Shown here: piece by piece, positions 13,088 through 26,030 of the stretch | Layout of the letters: every line of letters starts with the position of its first letter | Position numbering within the stretch: position 1 is the first letter of the stretch | Source of the DNA: Branchiostoma floridae | Lineage: Eukaryota; Chordata; Leptocardii; Amphioxiformes; Branchiostomatidae | Length of the DNA stretch: 64,000 bases | Direction: 5' to 3' | Assembly (NCBI RefSeq): GCF_000003815.2 | Contig: NC_049979.1 | Location: forward strand, 13,826,755-13,890,754 | Notes under the pieces: model-generated | What the model was told of the DNA's origin: nothing | What the model saw: the letters and a program-made list of their open reading frames with translations, nothing else | Database searches by the model: none | Position numbers and translations under genes: made by a program

Positions 13088-14893
13088 GAAGTTCTAATTT
13101 CCAAGCAATTACCCACCTTGAACCAACACTTTATATATTTCATACTTCATTCATACCAGAGATTTTTTTTCTCAACCTGTCAGTAGTACCAGTATCCTCT
13201 GAGGAAGAAAGAGACTATTAGGAGGGCTGTCAGTAAAGTACATCCCATTCATAAACGAGGTATGAGAACTGGTTTCAGAGGAAGATTTCCCATCTCCTGT
13301 AGTCTCCAATAAATATCAAGCTTTTATCTTGCAGAAGCCTAGAGGATGATGCAAGGAAGCATTATGATGAAGAAAAAATTGATGATGGCCACCTTGGGGT
13401 GGCAATTTCATTGTAGTGTTAGATTGGGTTCTTCATGGTGTGATCTTGTGGCAAGTCATGCATGTCCTGTGCACGTAAGAGGTCAGAAACCATTTACCAA
13501 ACCAATGAGAGTCATAGCAAGATTTACATACATTGCTCCATATGGAGCATTAACAGTTACTGTCCTTGCTATCATCAGTGCTTTGGTTTCAGAAATAAAC
13601 ATGCCGGTACAATATAAAATAACAGATACCTCAAATTAGATCTTGCTATCTTCTAATTCTAATTGCACTATTGGAATAATGGCTTTATATAAAGTTTCAG
13701 GAAGTCAGGGAGAAGAGATAACGTGATGCAATTCTTCCCATGCACCTGGCTAGCTTATCAGTTGGTGCAATTTCCTTTCCACTTCACAGCGTTTTAGCTC
13801 CTGCAGGACACAACATCATTTCTTCCTGTTCAGGTCACTGACCAATGTAGGCACTGTGGTAATCTGTGATGGTTCTATGGGAATTTAAGGAAATCCAAAA
13901 TTCTGTGAAATATTCTTTGTATGGTGTAATTATCTGAATTCCTGACAGTCGTCTCAACAGCCTGAATAAGACTGTACATAGGACCTGTATTTTAAGATTT
14001 AGATTGAATTTACATTACCTTCATTGGTTTTGTTGGCCATTATGGCATGTTATGGCTTGGTGCATAGAATAACATAATATTAATCATACACAACTTGGTA
14101 CATCTAATACATTAATCACAATATTTACCTATGAGTTAAAGCCATAAAGAACTATGACATTGTGGTGTTTGTGAGTGATGGAGTGATAGTCATGCATTTT
14201 TACATTATTTACATTTTCTGCATTTACCCTGGCCAAAAGATTCTATATTCTAACATTACACCCATCATTTGAATTTGATATGGAGATACAGATCACAAAT
14301 GTTTTGAAGTAAATTGTACACATAAATTGTACACATTAAGCATTCAACTTTGATCATTATTGTCTTCATTTTACTAGCAACCTTTCAAATTTTGACAAGA
14401 TATAAAATAGGTACTAGTAACCATCCACTACCTTTGATGCTGAGGTTATGTTTGAAATCAAGTGATTAGGAAATAGCAGAATAATGAAAAGCAGCAGGAA
14501 ATTTAAAGAACAGAATGTATGGTGAATCATAACATGTTGGGACAAGCAAATAAGTAACAATCATTGCTCTGGTCTGATTTACTTTCAATCATCCAGTGGA
14601 AAGTCATTACTCTACATTCCATGGGATCACCTGCTGGTCTTATGACACACATTGTGTGGGAGGTGAACATTAGGCAGACATTTTAATCTGCAGGAAATTT
14701 TGTTACATGGGCTGAAATGATATTGCAGCTCTGGGCATGTGGGGTTGGTTGATTTCATGTCATATCTTGTTTGGCAAGTAATTTTATTGCAAGATCTGTC
14801 ATCCCCTTTTATTTCTATCATGCAACATTATTAATGTTACAAACTACGAGTATTACATGTTTTTGTATGTGTATTGCAGTGTACAAAGGAGAA

Positions 14894-16689
14894 TAGAGTC
14901 CATTCCAAGACACCATGAGGGTTTTTAGGTGATATTTGTAATAAGTCTGAATTATTTTCAATAAAAGAATATCTAAGCCACAATAATCAAAATCTTTTCA
15001 AAAAATTGACTAAGAAAATACTCATCTATTTGAATTCCTTTGAATATTTTAGAAACATTTTAAAAGTAACTGTACAAAAATATCTTTATTTAGAATAATT
15101 GTGAAACCTCTGTGTGAATCATTGACATTTACAAATATTTACAAATGTCTGTAAACTTTGTCAAATGGTAAAATTAGTTTATTCCCCCCATAAAAGTAAT
15201 ATTGTAGCCTCTGTATATTTTTAGATTTCACAGCTGGTCACTGGTGGATCCTTTGTGGTGGGCCATTGTTGCACTGGCACCCAACCATACTTTGCAAGGA
15301 TGTGTGAATTGCTATCTTCCCAGACCCCTGAACCATTTACAGAAAATGGTTATAATGGTAGAATGCTGTTATCATTATATAGAAACCATTAGAAGTATCC
15401 AATTCCACACCATGAATATTTCCAAAGTTTTACAGGACCAGGGAAATATTTATAAAGTTGAAACAGTGTTAGAAATATTTCTGAAGTATCAAATGTCCTA
15501 GACATATAATTACAAAACTTTAAAATCAGTTCTAAACTAGAGTTCGGGGACCTCATACCTCCATGAAATATTTATTGCTTTTTTGTGGATGCTATGTATG
15601 TGTATAGTCGGTTGTATTTGAGAGTAATGGTTATATAATATAAATGTTATGGGAAAGTAGTGGTGTATTTATTTAATGACACAGAGGATGTCCATCTGAT
15701 TAGTAATTATCAAAATGTGACACTTAATTGTGTAATGTGCGTTTAAGAGGTCGACGGCATATGGTAGCGTGGTGTTCCTTAAGCTTGATGTTTGGCATTT
15801 AAAATGTCTAAGGTTGTCAGCATTATTGAGGTTCGACTATGTGCCTCAGAGCTGTGTGGTGGGAGGAAGTCGGGAAACTCAGAAAGAAGAAGGGATGTGG
15901 CCAACTTTAGTCAGATGGTGATTTGATTTTCCACCAATATGTCATAACATCAGCTGTTCACACGGTACAAAAACGAGATGCACACTTTCCTCTGACAGCC
16001 CTACACCAACTGTAAGATGAATACTTGGCGCCAAACCCGTCTGCTAAAAAAACAAGTACCATTGGCTACGAAAGAGACAACTAACAACTGTCCCTTATCG
16101 TAACAAAATCAGAACATCTGTATTGCCCATAAAACTTCTGACACCCAACCCAGATGAGAGGACCTAATGGCATTTTAATCACCATGTCACTCAAATCAGC
16201 AGTACAGTATGTGAGACATCCATACCTGTTAAGCATTATCGTTAAATGTACCTCAACTTCTTACAATTATACTTACGCTTCACATCTCCATGATATCCTA
16301 AGCAGACATAAATAAAACTAATTATCATATTAAAAAAACTCAGGGTTCCCCAAACGGCTGTCACCTCACCATCTGCTTGGAGCTAAGCCCATTAACAAAC
16401 ACATAAAGCACGATGCCTGTACCAATATATCTCAAATATAGGGGTGATTTCTGATATTATTACATCGATTATAACGACAGATACGGCTCCCAAAATCTCA
16501 TCGATTCGAGCTTTCATCACACCCCACCAACACAACAAGTATGAAACCAATCCATTTAGCCGTTCTTGAGTAAATCATCTACACAGACAGAGACACATAA
16601 CAGAAAATATAACCTCCATTCCATGACATTTCATGGAGGTAACAATGGCAACAAACATCATTCTGCATGGTGTCTCGGAATGGACTCTA
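14894..16689. mobile_element. TIR element with nested insertion
   Basis: The left TAGAGTCCATTCCAAGACAC and the right GTGTCTCGGAATGGACTCTA are inverted repeats (24 bp, one mismatch) with TA at both extremities. The part at 15040-15500 is related to 31140-31350 plus 32705-32840. A second TIR element (15541-16655) is nested inside. No transposase frame is present. Confidence 0.75.
15541..16655. mobile_element. Octamer-family element, copy A (nested)
   Basis: ACCTCCATGAAAT at 15557-15569 is inverted at 16628-16640. The right part contains CACACCCCACCAACACAACA and AGCCGTTCTTGAGTAAATCA, followed by an ACAGACAGAGACA tail, shared with the copy at 45192-46490. It has no open frame of note. Confidence 0.65.
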
Positions 16690-19040
16690 CAAAACTATAA
16701 AAAGATTTGAAACATGAAGGTCTGAAAATATAATGGTTCTATGCATTCAATTTATGCATAGCAAGTTAATGCATTGCAAGATCAATGATACAATATGTTT
16801 CTCGGACTGATAATAGTCCTGGGCTAAAATTGTCATGGATCAAGAAATGCACAGCAGTGGCTAGAAGGCATGGTGTCAGAAATGGGGTGTTGGACGTTAC
16901 TCAGATCTGCCCTTGACTAACTCTGCCCAATGCAATTTCTAATCAACTCAGCCCAACACCCTGTTCCACTCGGACCAACGTGAACACCTTGCATATATGC
17001 AGATCTGAACTTTGAATTATATTGTAGAATATAACCTCATACAAAGAAGACAGAGGCAAAATATTTGTCCCAGCCATGTTTATTGGGTATAACCTGAAAT
17101 TTATTGAAGGGCGAGGAACGTTCCATGGATCGTCAGTGGCTGTAATTAGTTTTAAAATGTCCCTGTTCACTGTCCTTCATGAAAATATTTAGCAATCTTT
17201 CTTTAAATTATGGTATTCATTTTGGCAACAACATATTACACTCAATGTCTATGCAGAATATGTGAAGGTTAAGAAAATGAAATTACAAAATAACATAGAA
17301 TAGTCTGATGTGTTGTCATTATTCGCATCAATTGATACATCCGCGACAAATGTTAACTAAATGTTTATTTACCTTTGTTATGCATTGGCCATGATAGATG
17401 AAACATGTGATTGATGACGCAAACAGACAAAACTTATTTATAAAATCAGCTCCCAATATTAGATCAAATGATAAATATTATAACCAGTGTTTTGCACTGA
17501 AAAGATATAGCAATTTAGACTAGCATAGACTGATCCCATAGTCCCTAAAGAGATAAATACATAATACATAATAAACACATAATAATGCAAAATATTTGAT
17601 GGACATGCAGCCATTCTTTTATTGGTCAATTTCCTTTTTGCCATGCTATCATTGGTTGAACTGCTAATTATGTCATAGACAGTCTTTTGTTTGTGACATT
17701 GGCCTTGGTTTAGATCTATCATGTGAGAAAGGTGTATAGCTATGACAATAAGTACAAGCCTGTCATGTTTGTAACATTTTATCTTTGAGTGCACTAGGGT
17801 GCTAAGCCAAGTTGACTATAGAGCTTACATTGGGCTGAGTTAACCAGGGTGTTGGGCAATGTTGGTAAAAGGGCCGAGTTGTCTTGATTCTTCAGAAATG
17901 TACATCAAATGAAAGCAAGGACATTCTTCATGATATATCATCTTTGGCTCATGCTGAATAGCACCTGAGTCTCTCTTTGACTCCAAATTTCAGGGCTTGA
18001 AAAAGTCTTTTAACGAATACATGTAGCTTAATGATTTTCATTTTTGAAAAGCTACATGAATGTGCTAGCTTTATTGAAACTGATCTTGAAGGAATCCCTC
18101 CACAAAAAGAACTTTCTCCACAAAAAAGAACAGAACTGTAGTGACGTTAATAGCATCTTTCCATACCTGTATTATAAAACCCTCAACACATGAATATAAT
18201 ACCACCTTAAGTACTAACGTCACTGGTAGCTGTTCAGAAGTATGTAGCCAAGGGATCTATCTATTGAAAATATTCCAAATACTATATATATATATATAAG
18301 CACTTCTCTAACAACTCCTACATGAATGCATTCCCTTCCAAGCCCAGTTCATGAAGATGCAGTGTTTCATCAGGAGACACCATCTGACCTTGGAAGTAGA
18401 CTTTGAGTTCCCTGCAAAATGTCCCCTCTGGACGACGTACAGCATGACTGCTGCTGCCACTGAATTATTGACTTCCCACATCAAATCAATATGTCCTGCC
18501 TGTGTGATGCAGCCGTTCTGCTCATTCAATGTCCTAAAAGTAGTCTGTTTGAAAGCAGTCCTGTAATTTTGTTTGTGATCATTAAAAAAAATAAATTAGG
18601 ATTTGCATGCCAGTGAGCGATAACGTTAGTGAGCTTGGAAAATATCCTCAGGCAAGGTTGATGCTTTGGAAAAAAGGGCATTTGCCACTGCCACGTGAGA
18701 CTCCATACATGTATGCATAGAGACATGCACATGAGGTCTAACTATAACTGCCGTATCTTCAAAAAAGTGTGTTAGAATAGAGGAAATCAAAGAAAACTTC
18801 AAACAATTTTTGGTAAAATACTTGACTGCCTATCCAGCTAATTTCATTTTACTTGAGCCTTCAGTCAATGAGCAGTTGGTTGAATTTCTCTTTAGATCAT
18901 AGATTCCTCCTAAAATGTAATAGCCATCTACCTTGAATGTAGGACTGCTGTTTTTGGTATGCTCCATTAAGAAATAGCCAAGATCAGGTAATGTTTACCT
19001 GGCAGTTCTGGCCAACTTGTCCAGCAAAACAGCATTACTT
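16690..19040. other. No gene recognised; small palindrome at 18127-18240
   Basis: AGAACAGAACTGTAGTGACGT near 18127 is inverted, with mismatches, as ACGTCACTGGTAGCTGTTC near 18236, suggesting a MITE of about 110 bp. A (TA)n tract lies near 18285. Otherwise there are only chance frames. Confidence 0.45.
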
Positions 19041-19044
19041 AACA

Positions 19045-19590
19045 GGGTCTGCCCAAATAACCTCAAACAACCACTAACAGCTCTAATATGCAGTGTATAT
19101 TGGGGCAATGACCTTGAAGCTGTTGATACATTTTTTATGCATTTGTGAATTTAAAAAATGCGATAAGTTCTAATTATTTACTAGTTAGTCAGCCCGTTTC
19201 AAGATCAAAGGAATTTAAGGCTGAAATACACATAGAATTGAATTGTATTGAATTAAAAGTTGACCATGATAGAAGTGTGTTACGCTGTAATCTATGAGCC
19301 AACAGCATTCACAGTTTTATTATACTGTCGTCTGTGGATTGAAGAAGGTATTGAGGACTTCAACTCCATGCAGACTCTTAACACAGATGATCCAACATGG
19401 CAACCAGACATTTTGCTTTGATCTTGAAACTGGCAGACTAACTCTAAATAACATTAGATACTTAGCACTTCCTGCATTTAAAAAAATCTTAAATGCATAA
19501 GCAATGTATCCAGAGTGCACCACAAGGTTGTTGCCCATATACACTGCACATTAGAGCCATTTGAGGTTGTTTGAGGTGTTTAGGCAGCTC
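19045..19590. mobile_element. MITE family 1, copy 1
   Basis: The left end GGGTCTGCCCAAATAACCTC is matched inverted by GTTTGAGGTGTTTAGGCAGCTC at the right end. The inverted arms extend about 170 bp with mismatches. The same structure is found at 48643-49216. It is non-coding. Confidence 0.85.
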
Positions 19591-19599
19591 TTGTTAATC

Positions 19600-21239
19600 T
19601 GTTATAATTCTTTCATCATTGATTGCTCTCCCTCTCTCTCTCTCTCTCTCTCCATTGATGGCACAAAATAATATTTTGGTTAGACAGTAACATCTCCATT
19701 AATCACAATGAAGCCATATATTTTGCCATAGATATTTGTAGAGTTGGCCATCATACATTGATGATGATCAACACACTGTTAAACTTGTCACAACCTCATT
19801 TGAAAAAGCCATATGTTTTATATCAAAATGACTGCCAGTTGGAAGATGAGCAGCTTTGGTAAATTTGAATCAATAATTTTCATCTATGCAGACCTGCGAG
19901 AGACAAAAATTCTGCCCACTTGCATCCACATGTTTGAGAATAGATAATTTCAATGCCAATGCATGGGAGGCCAGGCATACACCAATTCATGTTGTCACAT
20001 CCCCCATATTATTCCAAATGTATGTTATTATTTACAGCAAGAAAATAAAAGAAGGTAATCTAATGGCCCATACTACATATGGAGTAATTATCTATTGAGA
20101 TTATGTCAGTTGTATGTACTAAATATACATAGGATGCACTCCCTTTGTAGTTCTGGGTTTTTCTGAGCAACCATATGTAAAACACTTGGATACAATACAG
20201 ATCATTATATCATCAACACATCATATTTTCTATTCAATTCTGTTTTTTGTTTTTGTTTTGATTGCTTCTATTTTATTGTGTTAAAATCACAATATTTGCC
20301 TTACCTTGTAGAGTATAAAGTGATTGAACATTCCTTCTTTATAATTATACTGGATTTTGTCCTCATATGAGAGAAAAAAAGTGTGCAGGATGTAATGTTT
20401 TACGGGCTGTCCCAGGAGTGGCAGTATAGAAAGGAATGGCAGTTAATTCATCTCCAATGAAACGAAATCAGCACCCTGTCACAGACTTTATAGCACTTTC
20501 TTGCCTGAAGCATTTCCTTATGTAGAAATGAATTCTATCCCATGAAGATGTGTTTTGTGGCTGAAGAGGCTTTCCTGTTCTTTCATCACAACACCTATCA
20601 CACAGCTACAGACATGATGGATTTCAGCTTCAGTACCAAGGACAGGACTATAATAACCATTGTAGGAATAGTCATTTTTACATAAACAGCTGATGTTCTG
20701 CTTACAGTGCACTATCTAATCCATTTTATTACAAAGCAAGACCATAACTCCCTGCCCACTGCAGGCTTATTCTGTTGTAAATATGTTTAATTCGATTTTT
20801 TTACTACAAGGCTTTCCTGCTATGAAAGTATTTTCATGCCATGTACATTGTAAAGCATATTGAATTCAATGACACAACCTGAAGGACACAAACTGTTAGA
20901 ATTCAAATATACTATTCTATTGTCAGATATTACGTCATGCTTATTGGAACTGTAACATTTACCTCCATGTAAAGAGGATTTGTTTTCTATATGTCTGGAT
21001 GTTTTTGTTCTTGTTCAGACAGATATTCCAGTTCATTATAGACAAGGCTACAGATTCATGGGAAGGTAGTTTTTAGTCTGTACATTTTTGCAGTTAGATA
21101 TTTTCTCAATGCTACTCATGTTTACTACATATATATATAGATAACGTTACAGGATATGATCAATGAGCACATAATATTTTTAACACATTCATCTAGAGAC
21201 CATACTTGAATAAGGAAGGCATTCATACTGTTCATGAAC
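19600..21239. other. No gene recognised; (CT)n tract
   Basis: A (CT)n microsatellite is near 19628-19652. The remaining sequence shows only chance frames, plus the RE1-like site at 20629. Confidence 0.45.
20629..20649 (+). promoter_or_regulatory. RE1/NRSE-like site 3
   Basis: TTCAGTACC-AA-GGACAG, one change from sites 1 and 2 in the left half; 16 of 21 match the vertebrate consensus. Confidence 0.4.
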
Positions 21240-21810
21240 TCTTCACCCTCCGCGTTACAACTGGCAAACAGCGAGGACGTTATCGTGAATATAAATTCCG
21301 ATTTTGAGCCACGTTAAACAGTGCACCCTAACTTGCCCCGCTTTTGGAATTTGCTCTCATCGGAAGCTGGTGACCAATTTAGACAAACATAAATAAAAAT
21401 TCTAATTTTATGATATATTAGCTTTCTTTTGACAGTAGAATTGTGATTGTGTGTGCTTCTTGTCTCCCGCGAGGAGGGCTAAATCTTTCACAATCCAGGT
21501 CGTGTTTTCATGGGAAATGGGCGAAATGCACTGAATGCGGTGGCCCGACTAACAAAATCATTACGAAAAACGACAACGCCAAAATCACAAAAAAACTCTG
21601 TGTACTACGTATTGGGAAATGTATTCGATCGACATCACTCTGTGAAGTTTCATTTTTATAGATGGTACGAATCATTTGTTAGAGTAACAAATCTTTTGGG
21701 CGTTCGCTCGTCTGCCACCTGCGGGGCCACGCTCCCTGGGGAAAACAACGGCGGTGATGCTTATGTTGTTTTTCTATGGCCGGTCTTCTACTCAACAAAC
21801 ATTTGAAGAC
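21240..21810. other. CpG-richer segment, possible promoter or old coding region
   Basis: This stretch is visibly richer in CG dinucleotides and G+C than its surroundings and holds two overlapping + strand open frames (72 and 98 codons) with no recognisable domain. It could be a promoter or first-exon island, possibly for the MAM/LDLa gene that starts downstream, or a transposon fragment. No initiator, TATA box or convincing donor was identified. Confidence 0.3.
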
Positions 21811-21829
21811 CAATATTTGTAGTGTTTTT

Positions 21830-22020
21830 TTAAGCTTTATTTCTTATGTGTATGACAGTTGTGTGGCTGTTTTTTACTGGTTGTTTATTTATGGATACAA
21901 GCCACCAATACCTAGTAACAGGTGACCACAGTGATTCGGCGCTACCAACATTATTGTGAAAATTCTGTCTTCCAAAAAAAAGGGATTTAGCTCCTGCAAC
22001 TAAAACAACAGGAGCTAATT
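21830..22020. repeat. Dispersed repeat, copy 1
   Basis: The CCACCAAT...GGTGAC...CAGTG-TTCGGCGCT...AACATTATTGTG...ATTCTGT string recurs in diverged form at 41870-42065 (CCACCAAT...CAGTGACTGCAGTG...CAGCGCTGCAAACGTTATTAGTGTGGACATTCTGT). It lies just upstream of the ribozyme-like element. Confidence 0.6.
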
Positions 22021-22194
22021 GACTCATTTGCATTAACTGTGTCTAATAGCCTTGCTATCCTTTGAAATCCAAATTGTCTCCAGCTTGAGTTTGCCTTACC
22101 TTTGTTTTCTTTGGAATCCAAATTGTCTTCAGTCTGAATTGTCTTACAACGTTTCCTATTGGACATCTGAAATTGTCTTCATTCATAGTTAGAG

Positions 22195-22202
22195 TATAAA
22201 AG
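22195..22202 (+). promoter_or_regulatory. TATA box of retroelement terminal segment
   Basis: TATAAAAG is preceded about 40 bp upstream by CCTATTGG, an inverted CCAAT core. About 30 bp downstream lies the ribozyme-like core, the order expected for an element that promotes its own transcription. Confidence 0.5.
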
Positions 22203-22224
22203 ACCTGTTTCTTCCAGATCACTT

Positions 22225-22280
22225 CAGTGTCACTGATGAAGGATAGTGGAATCTATCCGAAACGTCTGACCGTTTCAAAA
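22225..22280 (+). ncRNA. Hammerhead ribozyme-like motif
   Basis: CTGATGA (22233-22239) is followed by stem II GGATAG/CTATCC (22241-22246 with 22253-22258), then GAAA (22259-22262) and the hairpin ACG-TCTGAC-CGT. This is the order and spacing of the hammerhead core, and the type is known from the terminal repeats of Penelope-like retroelements. Stem I pairs poorly as far as I can see, so this copy may be catalytically dead. Confidence 0.55.
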
Positions 22281-22329
22281 CCATATCCAGTTGCTTGAGT
22301 AACTACTTGCATGTTGTCATTAGATTGGG

Positions 22330-24750
22330 GAGTAACGTAATTAACTCTAAAAGTGTATGGTAAAACTATACAAAGTTAGCATTAAAACAGCAGCCTTTAG
22401 CCTCTAGATGTAATAATTCAGACAGTGTGGACAACATCAAGATTAAGTGGAGATGACATGCTTTCATATCCATCTATTAGTCTGGCCTGGAGTGGTATTG
22501 TCAGACGACCTGGGCAATATCAGGTGGAAGCAGTAATGACATGTTTGATATGGGCCAGATATGTGGGTCTCCATAATTGATTAGAAGAAGCATGATACTG
22601 TAAGGGATAGTGTTGTCTGCCAAGGGCTATTCCATTAAGATGAAAACATGGGGATTGGCTGGTTGTTTTTCAATGGAACTTAATCTTCAGAAGAATACGC
22701 TTTTAATGAAGACTGAACTTAGCCTGTTTTCAATTTCTATTGTAGATATTGAGTCTCTTTTGTCCTTTTAGTGTACATTGAATAATGTTTTGATTTGTAT
22801 GAATGTTCAAGACTTTTGTGCATTAATAAATATGAAAACAACGAAGTGTAACGTTGTGTCCAGTAGCAGCCTTCTACATACCCTTTGAGGTACAGCATAA
22901 ATTTCCCTTTCTATAGCAAGGAAAATCCTGTAAAGCCTGTTTTAGGGTTGTGTGCCAGTCAAAATTATGTGACAGTAATTCTTTCCACCGGGTCAGCAAC
23001 CTCCTGGAGCAAAGAATGAGAGAAATGCAGAAACAACAGAATCAAAATAGATACTGTGTCTTACCAGTTTTGTTTGTGCACTACATCCTATATTAGCATA
23101 CATGTAGTGCATTTTTCCTTTTTATTTTGAACAGCTGGAAAATCAAGAAATGTTATTGATGTCGCACCACATAACCTGTCTCCTAAAATTGTATAACTAG
23201 TCTAGAGTCCCCTTCCATACTGTAAAGGTTACGATTGACTGTTTTACTTTACGTTCTAATACTAAAAGAGGATACGTCCAGTGGTCTATCAACTGACCCC
23301 AAGGGCCTGTAGTAAATAGTCTGCCTGTAATGAAATGGAGGAGCAGGAAGGCTGGTAAAAAAACACTGTAAGCTTAAGCTATGATGATTTGATTGTATGG
23401 AGGGCATTGAATTTTGTACGTTTACAAAACTTACACAATTTCATGCTGTAAATTATGCAAAGCAACTGCAAAATGAGCAAATAGATGCTGTAGAAAACTA
23501 TTGGAAATGGATGTGAATTATAAAATGCCAAAGTAGATTCCAAGGTAAAAGAAGAAGATACGAAAGAACAAAAATGAAGAAGCTATAATTGTTTGGCCAC
23601 TTAGATTTCAGAAGGAAGGCAACTTTTTTTAATGAAAAACATTTGCAGGCTCATATCAGTTTTTTTTAGTTCCCAGAGCATGTCATCAATATGATCCCAT
23701 CAATAATAGTCCAGTGGAGAAAAGGGTCTTAAGTTTTTTTTGATAATTGATAAGTTATTGTTTTTGAATAGTTGGCTTTTCTTTTTTGTCCATACTTGAG
23801 ATCACAAGGACATGTCCTTTGCAATTATGGTATATGTATTTATTACAGATGTGACATAAATGTATGTGTCAGCAAATGTGAAAATGGATATGAATAGATT
23901 TTCTGGTGTGTCATGGCTTTCTCTTATTTGTCCAAATGAATGATTTGTTCAGGGGAGTGAAAAAGTATATGCAAGGTTTAAACAGTGTGTTAAGAGTGCC
24001 AATGTGAGCTTTAGGAATGTGCCATTGGCTCAACAGCAATTTCCTTGTACACACCCCACACCATTAATCACTACATGAAAACATTTCATACATGTAGTCC
24101 TGCTTCTAAATCAGTATTCACCACACTAGAGAGGGCGAAGGGATGTACCAGTAAGGATGGGGAGGTGGGAGGCAAATAATGTCTGCAGTACAATGTATCA
24201 AACTATACACAACATTTTTCTCTTAAAGTGAAAGTTTTCAGACAAAATGGAAATGGCAAAAAAAAGTATTGATCCCCCAAAAATTATTGATCCTATATCT
24301 AACATGCAGGCGGGTTCTGACTGGAAGGAAGGGTAGAATACCATTACTGCCATTGCCAACTACACAGCATACAAGCCTTTCTATTATGCTGCCATGGCCT
24401 TAATCTGTCTGTACCCAATATCAGAATGTGTAATCAGCGCATTTCCTTTTAGTATTCTCCTCACTTTGTAGGAAACAGTCAGTGGATTTATGCTACGTCC
24501 TCCTTTAACCTTTAGCAAGCCTGGTTCACTAATCATGGACTTGATTATTGATTGGAAATGTCATTGTGTACAGCTTATGTATGGCATACAAAGTGGTGGA
24601 CAGATATATTACACAACACATGCAACATGAATTCTGTACAAGAGCTATGCCTCATTCCAAGACAGACATTGTTAAAATTACCACACTGATTATAAATGAC
24701 TAGAAAATCTATAAAAAAAATGTATAAGCCAAATTGTAATCCTACTATGG
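22330..24750. other. No gene recognised
   Basis: AT-rich sequence with short chance frames; no domain-bearing exon was seen on either strand. Confidence 0.45.
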
Positions 24751-24753
24751 TAC

Positions 24754-24846
24754 CTTAACCCTAACATGTATTCTAACTCTAACCCTAACAGTACTAGTAA
24801 CCCTAACCCTAACCCCTAACCCCTAACTCTAACCTTAACACTAACA
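24754..24846. repeat. Interstitial telomere-type repeat
   Basis: Degenerate CCCTAA repeats (TAACCCTAACCCTAACCCC and variants) over about 90 bp, the complement of the metazoan TTAGGG telomere repeat, are embedded in ordinary sequence. Confidence 0.9.
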
Positions 24847-25829
24847 TTATGAGAAAGGTACATGTGCATGATCGCTGTCAACATAATCTTCTCTTGGGTC
24901 CAATTACCTGAACATGACAGTCACTGTAAGTTATTATCCATATTTGTCATCTTTCTCTAATTGTGTTTTTGTGTTATCCATATCATTTGTCAAACCACAA
25001 TGTTGCCTTAAGTACTCTAAACAAGAGAAAATGGATGTGTGAGATATAGCATAGGCTATCATTACTGTACTTTTTTTCGATCCCTTCATCTATGATTTTG
25101 AAGGTTTTCTTTTTTGAAGGACATCCCTGCTGTTTGCACAAAATACCTGACAAAAGGAATTTTCCATCACATATGTAACATTAAATCTCATATTTCTACC
25201 AAATGCCATGATACATGAGAAGCTCCAAGACCCAATACCTTTGCTTTATTGCCCCCAAAGACCAGTTTTGGTCTATTAAAAACCAAAACAGCCCAACCGA
25301 CAGATATACAGTACTCTCTCTCCCAAGCACTGTGCTCATAGACCCGCTATTGTGCCGCATGATAAATGTCTGGGTGTTCCATCACCATTTTGACAGACAT
25401 AAAACATGACCCAGCTGTGCCAGGTGCAAGGATTTGGGAGATAATTGGCAGAAGATCTCTGCATGTTGACAGACACAAACGTTGTACATCTGTGGCAGGT
25501 GCAAGGACCTGACCCCAATCTAAGGTTTATTAAGATTTTCTCATGTACCATCTTAAACCATCAATGACACAAGAATAAACTTGCAATATAAAAACGAGTT
25601 GTTTGCGGTACATTATCAATGCTGTTACAACATATCTCCAAGCATATGCAGGGAAGCAAAATCTAATTGGTCCTTTTAAACTATATATAAAGTTAACCTT
25701 CCTTTTAGGGAGGTAGTTTGTACAGAGTAACCAGGTTGATAACAATGAGTATGCAAATCGGATTATGATTTGCTTAATAACTATGATCTGTTTATCCCTT
25801 CTTGAGTTATTTCCATTCAAAGTCTGAAA

Positions 25830-26030
25830 CTAAACTGGCTCCTGCAGTTCAAGACAGCTGCTAGGGGGCCAAAACCTACACCACTTATTTTCTGCCCTAA
25901 GAGCTATCAATTTTTAGCTACCACTAAAAACCTGGAAGCTCTGCTGCAATACCGTGGCAAGCTGCCAGGAGGGCCAAAATCCACATCAGTAATCCTGAGG
26001 TATAATACACATCAGATAGATGGGTGTACA
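25830..26030. repeat. Octamer-family repeat fragment
   Basis: AGCTGCTAGGGGGCCAAAAC and CACCACTTATTTTCTGCCCT, followed by ...AAGAGCTATC, belong to the same dispersed family as 31.4-32.7 kb and 45.2-46.5 kb. Confidence 0.6.

Noticed and set aside
13334-13412. Terminal exon after a strong TTATCTTGCAG acceptor, acidic residues then a stop
   Set aside because: Open for only 26 codons in phase 2, and no upstream candidate exon ends in that phase.
13346-13639. 97-codon + strand frame with a hydrophobic stretch
   Set aside because: It begins with a low-complexity Met/Lys run from ATGATG repeats, has an in-frame stop directly upstream and no recognisable domain.
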